Shown here: positions 24,201-34,785 of the stretch, in pieces
Numbering within the stretch: position 1 is the stretch's first letter
Layout of the letters: each line of letters begins with the position of its first letter
NCBI GenBank assembly: GCA_019843655.1
Contig: JACDQD010000011.1
Coordinates: 9,218,604-9,282,603, forward strand
Source: Lethocerus indicus
Taxonomy: Eukaryota; Arthropoda; Insecta; Hemiptera; Belostomatidae
Length of the DNA: 64,000 bases
Direction of reading: 5' to 3'
Made by a program: the position numbers and the translations under genes
The notes under the pieces: model-generated
The model's database searches: none
Seen by the model: the letters and a program-made list of their open reading frames with translations, nothing else
What the model was told of the DNA's origin: nothing

Positions 24201-26137
24201 GAAGCGTTAGAGACGGAAGCCCTCGAGAGAAGGAAGAAGGTATAAAGTTGGCGCGGGGCCGGTGGCATCTCGGTTCTCTATTCCCCGACATTCCCCGCCC
24301 AACTAATAACCGGCAGTCCGAGGTGGCTTCTCCCCGGGTGTTCCGGCCGGGATTTAATATCGGGATCCTGGAAACATTTGTCCGACGGGAATGTCGTTTT
24401 TTCTTATTGCTTTCTCAGCAGTCCCCCGAGAGTCCGCGAAGTGTGCTTATATATCGATAACTTTTCGATTGTCCGACTTCTATTCAATAGATGTGACAAT
24501 CAATCAGGCCGAATTCGAATTATATGTTCTAGCTCCGACATGCAAGAGTGAGATTCAAGTAGGAAGATCCCAAATTGACGCCCTTAGAAAGCGGTTTTAG
24601 ATCGTTTCACTGCATTTCTAAATTTTGACTCGTAAAAGTAATTACGATGGCACGCCCGCACCGTGTGGGTGCATGAAAAAGGATTGTTCACCCGAACAAA
24701 TTTTCTCTTGCCGTTAAAAAAATAAAAAAAAAACATTCTACGTAGGCGGAGTTTTATAGCCGCTCCCGGCAATAAGTTAAGAGACGACAAGAGGAATCGG
24801 AGGGATTTTTTTCGGCCCGAGACCGGTACCTGGGAAAAAGTTGCGCTGTCAGTTTTGCGATAATTAATTGCGCTCGCCGCTTTCTGATTTGCGCCTCTGT
24901 TTCCTCCTGGTTCGTGTACTAAGAACTCTCTTGAAATTGTACCCAACTGATACAAATCAGGCTATTAATAGGTGCATAAATGCTGTACTCCTTTCTTGAA
25001 GCTATAGAAGACAGCTTATGACTTATGATACAGGAACACATGTATAATAACTATTCTTTACAATCTCGTAAAAGTTCCGCGTTTGTTCATCTCCGGTTTC
25101 ACGTGGGGAATAAAAATTAGCACGTAGAAATGATAAACCAGAACTTTAAATATTTCAACTTCCAATTTGAAAACTTAAAATTATCTGGATACAATCTATT
25201 AAAGTGGTTGAGTAACTATGTACTAAAACTTATTATCCATTAAACTGTAAATCATAAATGCATGTTCTAAATATTCATCAGGGGTGTGGCATAAATAAAA
25301 TATGAAGAGGAACAAAGTTAATATCACGAGTTAAAAAGTTTATCCTCCATTTATTAAATGTTTTTAATCGCAGGAAAAACTGCGATGTCCGTCGGGACCG
25401 TGTTCGGTTTCTTCAAAGAGCGTTTATTTACGGCGAAAGAAAAGCCGCAGCCCTTTTATACGGTGGGATCCCACCGTCGATTTACGTTCGTATCACGGCA
25501 GTAGTAGTAGAAGAGAGCCCTTTTTTTGTTTGCCCCTTCCGAACCGAGCGCAGTGCATTAGCTCGACCGGTCTGGATTATTGGATGGATGCGACAGGATC
25601 GGGAAGAACTAATGGGGACGTCCGTCGTTGTTTATGGCTCGAGTGCAACATAGGGAATGGCCGTAATTAATGGACGATTTGAGGCGATTGGATGTGCATG
25701 GACGAAAACGGTACATTTCCATTTGTGGTTGCAGTTGCGCCAACAGAAATTGATAAACGCTTTTCCATTTCTTTTCGGTTCATTTAAGAAATTGAATAAA
25801 TTGTCATGATATGAGATTTCAAGGTTTCAATATTTACTGTTAGGTAAAATAAATCCAATTGATCACTGCTAGTAGTGAAGCATTCTAAGTATTATAATTA
25901 TTTGTTTGTATTATATAAATAATAATTTTGTACGGCTGAATTTGACTTTCATTTAGCTAATAATATTATTTGTCAGTGCATTTCATAACTTGAAATGGTC
26001 CAAGTTGGGAGGTTTGTGTTGTTTATAGCCTCCTTTCATATTCTACACGGATGAGCGTCAACTAGCCTAAAGGCCAGTATTTATAAGGTGTTCCTTTGAG
26101 ACACACGGTCCGTTTATATTTCAAGGCATTTACTCAC

Positions 26138-26140
<3 letters not shown>

Positions 26141-26182
<42 letters not shown>
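26141..26182. repeat. TA microsatellite
   Basis: This is an uninterrupted TA tract of about 42 bp inside the proposed intron. Confidence 0.97.
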
Positions 26183-26186
<4 letters not shown>

Positions 26187-27520
26187 ACTTTACGACCTGT
26201 TAACCCTTCTATAGGCAGAGAAACAGGTGACGCTTTCACGTTAATGGGTCGAGGATTCTTGTTGTAAAAAAGCGAGATAGCGTGCAAGCCCGCTCGTTAA
26301 CGGCCCAATCACATGAATATACATAGCGCGTCGCCCGGTTGAAATGGGCCAAAATCCGGATCTGGGACTTTCCGGCAGAGGGCTTGACGATGCCGGCGGG
26401 CCTAAAAACATGGATTCGCCGGCCGATTCAAAACTAACTCGCGGATGTAATAAATCTGCGCGAGAACTCCCCGTGAATACTAACCGTTAATCCGAGGAAT
26501 TTGCCCGGGCCTTTTTTTTCTCAATTTTCTCCTTTTTTGTTTTAAACGAGATTATTTCCTTGATTGCGAAAGTTCCCTAGTGTTTTAAAGAGGGGTTTCC
26601 AGGAGATTCCTAAAAATATCTTCTACTTCTCTATAGAAACAAAGTTTTGGCCTAATTTTGTGAAACGAAGAAACAAAAATATCTCCTTTGAAATTTCCAC
26701 GGTCACATTAGTACTCACCTAGATCACATGGAGAGAAAAATAAATAGATATAGTTGCCATGGTGGTCATATTCTTGAATTAAGATTGTATTTTAGTCCTT
26801 TAACGACGTCGATTATTCAAACGCCTTTAATTTGATTTTGGTAAGATCTAGTCTATTTTTTGGTTTGATTTCTTTTGATGCTATTAGATTATTGCCATTA
26901 CGCCGGTGTTGTTGTTTTTGATCGTTCTACAAAATCTATAGGACGATTGCTGGTGCAAATTTCAAAATGTATCGATCTTAAGCATGATGCATCTTGTTAC
27001 ACAGCTTAGAACCTCCTGCTTGCAAGGTACCAAATAATAGGAAATAAACAAGATGTGCAATATAATTTTCTGCCTACTATCGCTTTCCTGCCCCGTGTTT
27101 TCGCCATCGCAAATAGCATTCCGGTACGGTATAACAGTGTACTCGTGACGCTTCGTTAGTCCGGCAGATAGGGGTTTTCTTTAAATCGAACGACACCGCC
27201 ACCGCCTATTAAACTTGGAATTTATTGGGGCTATAAATCTCTAAGCTTGTCGATCCGCATCCCTGTAATTAATTTCAATCGCCACCGCGATCTGGCTCTC
27301 GTGATTGCCAACGCGACGGGGTCGAAGCGTGTTATCTTTTGATTGGCGCTATTTGTTCAATTGCGGACCGCGCGTTTCTTCAAACCTCCAATCAAATCAT
27401 CGGCGTGTATTCATTAAAGGCCAATCATTGAGGGGGGACTGTTCATCACCGGTATACAGTTTGCTGTTTCCCGTTACAAACTGTCCGATATAACATTTGA
27501 TTAACCTTTATTTTTTTGTT

Positions 27521-27844
27521 CAACATACCTGTTTTTAAAACTGTGCTAAAGTACCTTACCCGCCCAATCACCACCACCCCCCCTTTATGACCGACAATCT
27601 GACATACATTTAAACCGATTAACAGAAGACAAACAGCATCCCTCAAAAAACACAATAACAAGACACGTATATATACACACGACAAACTGACAGTACAAGT
27701 GACAGTGACAGTGCAGTGAAGATGCCCGAAAAACATCCAGAGTGCCAAAAGTGACTAACACAGGTACTGAAGATGGCGAGCAGCCAAAACCAGTCTAGCA
27801 AAAGACCAAACCAGCGAAAGGAGACAGTAGCACAACAAATCTAC
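27521..27844 (+). mobile_element. Palindromic element, copy C, 324 bp with replaced left arm
   Basis: It starts CAACATACCTG and ends AACAAATCTAC, the same two ends as copy A and nearly the same length. The right half is well preserved: GTGACAGTGACAGTGCAGTG core, GTGACTAACAC, CTGAAGATGGCGAGCAGCC, CTAGCAAAAGACC, GCGAAAGGAGAC. The left arm is mostly unlike the others after the first 16 bp. T-rich direct repeats (TTTATTTTTTTG at 27507 on, TTTATTTTTG at 27845 on) flank it. Confidence 0.8.
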
Positions 27845-29700
27845 TTTATTTTTGTATTAACTATTTTTTAAAATATCGGATTCAGAGGCTATAAGCTTTC
27901 TAGCTAATCTAGCAGAGCGCGATCTTTTCGTCGTATCCATACCATATTTGTATGTATAATGATCCCGTAGTTTGTCATCGGTAACCTGTTTTTGGTATAA
28001 TTTTGAAATAGCGGATGCGACCGAAACGGTTCATCATCGGAATGTAAACTCGCCGTTTAAAATACTGCCAGATTTTAAAATAGCATAAATAAGGCTCAAA
28101 CGAGGCGTTTAATGACCGCAATATTTGCTTAATTAGTGATTCTCAGTGGAATTATTTTCTGGTCACGGTTCGGCTGAATTCACGTTTGCGCTATTTGAGT
28201 TGGGTCGTCTCGTATCGGTTTCATCTCCCGAGAGCTCTGGTCCATCTCCTACCTACATTTTACTTCTGATTATCTCTAAAGCGAAATATTTCATTGCTAC
28301 GGAATTTGGCTTAGATCTCGGGACGTTTAAATTAATTAGAGACTGGATTTATAAACTTGTGTTTAATTTTTCATTTAAACATTCCGAGGTTTTTCTTTGA
28401 ATATTGTTTCAGACAGCCTTTATATTAAATGTCCAGCGATTTACTTTAATAATTTCATAACTTTAGTAAAATATATCACAATCATTTGAATCGGTAGGAC
28501 AAAATCACTTGAAATTATCATCATTGTACGTTTTGTGATTTGTCATTGAGTTAATCTCCTACATACTTAATGAACTATATAAATAGTCTGAATTTTTCTG
28601 TTATTTGTAGTGTATACTAGACTAGTCATGGACAATTTTGCATTACTGAATACGACAGACTATTTGCATTTACAGCCAATTTGAATTCTTTTCCGTTGAA
28701 TAAATAAATCTTTGGCTAATTGTTTTCTGTTAATCTATACTGGACGCGCAATTACTTGGCGGGAAACAGATGCGGTAATTAAATTCAGGCAGGGCCGAGG
28801 GAATTTAATGAACCGCGGTGGATGAGGGACGCTTGAAAAATTAACTTACACTCTTATGCACGCACACGCGTGCTCACACCTACAGACGCACACAGACACA
28901 CTAACGGTGCTAAATAACCCGCCCCATTAATACAATGGCCGGATTTAAATGTTCAGCCTCCCACGTCGTCAGGGCGCCGAGGAACGACCAAGCGAGGGAA
29001 TTCGCGCCTCCCGAATGATGGTCCCCGTCAAATATATTCATGAACCTCCCAATGGTCCGCGCGGTCATTAGGAACCGGTTCCGCCGAATTTCCGGGTTCC
29101 CGAATTGGGGTTTTTCTTTTTTGAAACCGCCGAAAGTATGATAAATCCACGCCGGTAGCTCGGCGTTGTGACAACTTTCATAATTTCATTCTGCCCTCGT
29201 CGAATAATAATTTTCGTAGATCTTTAGACTGTTATATGTGGATTGAGAATACTGTTTAACACGTTCAGGGTGACACTTTTATTTGCACCAATGGGCATCC
29301 ATTATAATTTGATATGTGATATTTGAACCATTACATTTTACGTTATATAACTGTATCCCAAACGAGGTGAAAACATTATTTCCATAGTTTTCGGCGCGAA
29401 TTGACCGGACCATTAAAACAATTATATAATTATTAAGTATATGCTACAGTGCGTTCTGCTTGTGAATGCGGGCGTTGGGCGCCTTGAATATGTATTCGAT
29501 TCATTTGAATTCAACGACTCGAAGCCGATTTCCGAGACACCGATCCACCGAAGTGTTGGGCTAACACTCTGGGCGTTACATTTCATGCAAATAAGGTATA
29601 AAAATCTGTTTTTATGCCTGGCCCGATAAAAATGGGGGGACTCCGCTGTCTAGCTTGAAAACTGCGTGTGGGCGTGAGACACTGTGGGTATATGCGTTCG

Positions 29701-29719
29701 TGTGTGTGTGTGTGTGTGT
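29701..29719. repeat. TG microsatellite
   Basis: About nine TG units occur in an otherwise mixed region of the proposed intron. Confidence 0.95.
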
Positions 29720-30529
29720 ATCGATTGAGATCGATGAGATCGTTTATATTCGTGAGGCCACCTCTACACTGTTTACATTAGGCATAATTGATAAAAATCG
29801 GAACGGCTCCAAGGGAGACCCACATAAATTATAGGCTGAGGTTGAACCAGTCTGGATAGGTCGGATTCGATCAACCAATCCAGTACCAGCAAAAGTGTTT
29901 AGGTTGCTTCGTTTTGCAGTATTTCAGTCAAGTGTTTTTGTAACCTAGTAACGTATTAAATATTTTAATTGCAGAGCGAATATATATTTGCATATTACCG
30001 GATATTTAGGCACCGGAACATACTCATACTGATATAATACGAATTATTATATCTTAATTATTATGTCTTAAATAAAACGTGCGAGTGAATACAATTTAAA
30101 AAAAGGGGCAAAGCCTTCCTGGGTTTCTCGTTCGTTATTTTCTATTACAGTTACTTGAACTGTATTTTTTACAGTTGTGGCTATAAAATAGTTTTAAAAA
30201 TTAATGAATATTAAGGACGGGCGGGGGAACAAATTGGGGTATACAGATGTGCGATATTTGCGATATATAGCTCTTGGAAAAAAAATTACGGTCAGTAGCT
30301 GGCTGCAGGGGGACGATCGTTACCGGCCTCTGTGGGTTTTTTTTTCGTCGGAAAAACAACAGCCTCCCCCGGCCAATAAAAGTGCCAACGTCCGCCCGTC
30401 TCTCGAAAGTCCCCTCACGCCGTTTCTGTTCCTCATTACAATATAACGCTCGCGGAACTTCGGCAATTGGAAAAGATTTCTTCGCGTTATTTTTTGTGGG
30501 CAGTCCACGTCAAACATGAATTAGATACA

Positions 30530-30580
30530 GAGCTGAACATTAAATCTAATTCATTATTGAATTAGATTCAATGTTCGCTC
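30530..30580. other. 51-nt near-perfect hairpin (22-bp stem)
   Basis: GAGC-T-GAACATTAAATCTAATTCA pairs with TGAATTAGATTCAATGTTCGCTC over a TTAT loop. There is one bulged T and one mismatch. GAATTAGATACAG at 30518-30530 repeats part of the arm. The loop is short for a typical animal pre-miRNA. It could be a small palindromic insertion or a hairpin RNA; I cannot tell which. Confidence 0.8.
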
Positions 30581-33500
30581 GTTTATTTTCTGTAGAGTAT
30601 TTTACTAAAATGGAATACTTTGTTTCTTCAGACGCCCATGAGATATGCCTACGATCAACGCATGTAAATAACATGTTATTTGCGGATTATTTAAATCTTG
30701 AAGGAATTAATTGTCTGTGTGACGCTGAATTAATTGTCCGACTAGATGTCTTCGTTTACAAAATAATTAATGTGACTTAAAGTAATCACTAAATAAGAAT
30801 AATCTATTGATTATATTACTGTGGTATTTTATTTACCAGGTACTCCGCTGACCTGAAGTGAATCTGAATTTTTAACCACGCCATTTATTTTTTTAGTTAT
30901 AAAATTAAGCTTTCGTTTATTGCTAATATTATGTTTCATAAGATATATAGGATATTTCATTATGAATGGGACATTCAACTGGACATCTCAGTACAGCGAA
31001 TTTTAATACATTTTTCGAATTATATCCGCCTTCATGATGAGGGGTCGTAAACCATAAATGCGTGTGCGCGTGTGTGTTCGTTTAGTACTATTCCGAGAAT
31101 ATAATATCTTGAGCGGAAATCTTATCTCCTGTCTGATGGAGAATAAAAGCCCCGTAAAATATGAATACGCTGAAAAAGGAAATTCCACGAAGACCGGTGG
31201 AGTCCCTGTTGAATTTAAGTTATTTTGCACTATAAATTGCGACGGGCGGGCTCACTCGAAGGAGTGAAGTTAGAAACGATAGATATTTTTCTCCTTTTTG
31301 ACTCGAAATTAAATTCAAAGAATCCGAAATTCCCACGCCCCGCGCTGGAACGTTGGGCCGCATTTATTATCTTTGCCGCTTGCCATTTCCGTCCCTAAAA
31401 TATTTCGCTTTCGTTAATATATGTTCGTTAAATAAAACATTTACACAACTTAGTATTTGTCTTCCTATTTCATTTGACACTCAATCAATATTTTTTAGAT
31501 TTTTCTCTTGTACATTCACGTTACATACCAAATGATATAATGCTACTATGTTTTCAGAATGAATATTAACAGTATGCTATTCGCTAATACAGCATGTTTA
31601 TAAATTTATTGAGTTCTCTTAAAATCGAGTTCTTACTCCCTTTCTTCTTCTGTTTGTTTCATCTAAATTTTCTCCTAGTGTGGCTGAAATTATTTTTATA
31701 AATAACATTTATATAATTATGATATATAGTGAATGAAATGCTTAAGTGTTTCTGTAATATAATAGAGATGTACAAATGTCCAATCTGCCCATAGATTATT
31801 AAATATCGATGGAACATCGCGCTAACTAGCAGTATAACTACTTTGTTTCTACCGGTCTAGCCAGAGTCTAGACACGAAAAAGGGGACAACTCACGGGTTA
31901 TTTTAATCCGATCATTTGTAAAATCTTTATTTTAAATTTGTGAAAAAACGATTTTATAGTGTAGGGCCAGAGGCTATCGGAGTCGCCTGGCTCCTCCGCA
32001 CCGAATTTACCGCGTGGGTCGAATCCGCCCGGGCCAATTTAAAATTCCGGTTCCGCCGGCCGTGTTTTTTTATTTAAGCCCCCCATTTAAATCGTTAACC
32101 CTCAAATTTTACGGTTCTCAAATGTCCGAAAGTGGGCGTCGCTTCATCTCTTATCCCGTCCGCCCTTTCCGAACTCCCCGGACGGATGTTTACGACATGG
32201 CGCCAGATAAAAATCGGTATATCTGCGTCAATAAAAAAATTATTTTAGTAACGCTCTAAGGGGGGAGAGTTCCTGGCTTTATTAATCGCGACGCTTATTG
32301 GTATCTCGAAGTAATGAAAAACTATGTCGAATTATTCGTTCCTGAGATCTCATATAAGCTTATCTCCGCGCTGAATGCCTACACACGAAAGCTTTCCGAG
32401 GACCTAATGTCGGGTGAGAGCGTTAATGTGTAGAACATTTCTCGAAACTACCGCACCTTTCAAAATTCCTGTAGTCCCATTAGCCTCTACAAGTGCTCCG
32501 TTTTGACCGTGATCGCTTTATAATTTACTGAAATTTTCTAATCGCCGAAAGATAGGCTGCCGTCTCCTCCGATTCGCAAATACCGCTGGACTTTTCAAGC
32601 GAAGGTTGCCAAACAGACACGAATTTTATGATTCTCAACCTCGAGGCGTAAGTGAAAGTGAATATTGGTGAAATTGAAGTTGGTCGTTCACGTTGTACTG
32701 CGTTAAGACCGTAAAATAGTTAACTGACCAATCCACCTGCCCCGTTTAATGCCGCAGTTTAAATGCAAGACCGAGTTCTGGTTTTTACCACCTGCACTAG
32801 TAGATGGCTGGTATGTTCTTTACAAACATGCATATGAGTTCTAAACAATGCCATAACAATGATACCTAGGTGCTATGAAACTGGAAAGTTGCTTTAAGAC
32901 ATGTGTCTTTTTCATGATTCAATCCTGATGGACAAAAGTTGTTTCGAGCCATAGGGGTGCTTATCGTTTCTATATAATTTTTTAGATGAAAATGCATTGC
33001 GACCTCTGTTATAATTAAACTTTTTACAGCACAAATTTTACACGAATGCACTATATTTCCTTGCAATTTGATGAAAAATAATGTATTCCCCTTCACTTTC
33101 GATATCGAAGATCTGATCTTATCTTTGAAAGATTAGTTCTCAACCGGACAAGGTTGAATCGATTTCCACCGGCGTGTTAACACGGCCGTGTCGCAACTTT
33201 CAACATTTATCGCCGATCCTCGAACTGTGACATTTTTAAACTGACAAACGGGTTGGGATGGGGGTGCTTTGGCCGGTGAGGTCCTTAGGGCTGAGCGATT
33301 AGAGCCTAATCGCCCGGGCGACCTTTCGCAATCGGCCGAAAATTGCTTTTAATGTTCCCCTCAAATGGCGGGAAAGTTGAAAATAAAGAGGCGGTCGGGG
33401 TGTGGGGTCGACGGTGGGGGGGGGGTTGCTTAACAACGAAGAAGAGGAAGGCGAAGTAGAAGTAGAGGTAAAAAAAAAACAAGGTGTAATCCGGGTCTAT

Positions 33501-33601
33501 CGACCTTTCGGGAGTGAGCTCCAGGGGGGTGGAGGGAGGAGGGGTCTAATGGTTCTCGACGAGAGGTTGAGACCCGCTTTGTACTCGAGTGGCTGTCTCT
33601 G

Positions 33602-33690
33602 GGGCTATGAATGGGACCCGGGCTGTGACGAAACGCTCGTGTTCACCGCCTTAAGCGTGAACAACGTCCAGGAGCCGCATATTAAATATC
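33602..33690 (+). repeat. Short repeat T, copy 1
   Basis: It contains GACGAAACGCTCGTGTTCACCG, CTTAAGCGTGAAC and AGCCGCATATTAAAT in order, matching 34702-34785. GTTCAC and GTGAAC make a small internal stem. In one frame it reads DETLVFTALSVNN, which I do not recognise. Confidence 0.65.
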
Positions 33691-33824
33691 TTTTCTAAAA
33701 GTGTTTTTCAACTATTCACTGTTCCGAGTCCCTTGATTTTAGTTTAATTTCAAAAAGGATCTAGCGACGCTAGATTTATCGCTCTTTAAACAATTAAATT
33801 ATATAAATACTTAATTTAATCAGT

Positions 33825-34119
33825 TTAATATACCTGTTTTTTGGTCTGCGAGGGGTTGGAATACCGTAGATTTTGTGTGTTTCTGTCTCCTCTCGCTAGT
33901 TTGGTTATTTGCTAGACCGGTTTTGGCTGCTCGCCATCTTCAGTAGCTGTGTTAGTCACTTTTGGCACTCTGGATGTTTTTCGGGCATCCTCACTGCACT
34001 GTCACTGTCACTTGTACTGTTACAGTGACTAACACCGCTACTGAAGATGGTGAGCAGCCGAAACCGATCTAGCAAAAGACCAAACCAGCGAGAGGAGACA
34101 GAAAAACACAAAATCCACG
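33825..34119 (+). mobile_element. Palindromic element, intact copy D, about 295 bp
   Basis: It starts TTAATATACCTG, continues with TTTGGTCTGCGAGGGGTTGG and ends AAAATCCAC. Left arm (GTTTGGTTATTTGCTAGACC, GGCTGCTCGCC, GGTGTTAGTCAC-like) and right arm (GTGACTAACACCGC, CTGAAGATGGTGAGCAGCC, GATCTAGCAAAAGACC) are nearly complete inverted copies. The core reads CACTGCACTGTCACTGTCAC, the reverse of the copy C core. TTAATTTAATC occurs just outside both ends (from 33811 and from 34122) as a target duplication. Confidence 0.9.
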
Positions 34120-34152
34120 GTTTAATTTAATCGTAATAAAAATAATCTTTAT

Positions 34153-34203
34153 GTCGGGGGAGACGAACTCTCGTGTTCACCGCTTCAAGTTTGAACACAG
34201 TCC
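34153..34203 (+). repeat. Short repeat T, copy 2 (partial)
   Basis: GACGAACTCTCGTGTTCACCG is followed by CTTCAAGTTTGAACAC. This resembles copies 1 and 3 for about 45 bp. GTGTTCA and TGAACAC are perfect inverses here. It lies just right of palindromic element D. Confidence 0.55.
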
Positions 34204-34701
34204 AATAGTGTCTGGAACTCATGCCCATAACTGCGTTTGGTCCGAAATAGCAATTTCTTTACACGTGTATGCTCCTTATAAGTATGATTTTAAATTGAAT
34301 TTCAAATCTGTATGTGCCCAGAAAGTTATAATTTCAATTAATTTCTAATTGATTTCTGAGTTCATCTAGAGAGTCTGAAGAATTAAATTTGGTAAGTTTC
34401 GCAAAATCATTGGATGAAAACAATTATAGCTATAGCGAAACCAATATAATGAGAATTGCTTAAAATGGTTTTGAAATTAATTTTTTGGCTTTTAATGTCT
34501 GGCCAGTCTGTCCTAGTATATTTCAATTTTAAAATAAACATTATGGTCCCTAATTACAGTTGCAACTGTCTAAATTGGCGATAAAAATACGGTTGGTCTT
34601 ATAAGACGGTCTCCTTTCAATTATTTTATCTGGGACAACGACGGCTTCCCTTCTCCGTCAGTAGTACTCGATTGCGGTTAAGCCATTCTGTCGTGTATTA
34701 C

Positions 34702-34785
34702 TTCGTATGGGATTCCGGAATGCGACGAACGTTCGTGTTCAACGTCTTACGTGCGAACGCCGGCGAGAAGCCGAGTGTTAAATTA
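34702..34785 (+). repeat. Short repeat T, copy 3
   Basis: GCGACGAACGTTCGTGTTCA, then CGTCTTACGTGCGAAC, then AGCCGAGTGTTAAATTA is co-linear with copy 1 over about 85 bp with small indels. CGTTCG and CGAACG form the internal stem. Confidence 0.65.

Noticed and set aside
31853..31885. ACCGGTCTAGC match to the palindromic-element arm
   Set aside because: Only 11 bp agree. The neighbouring blocks of the arm are missing, so it is not supported as a copy.
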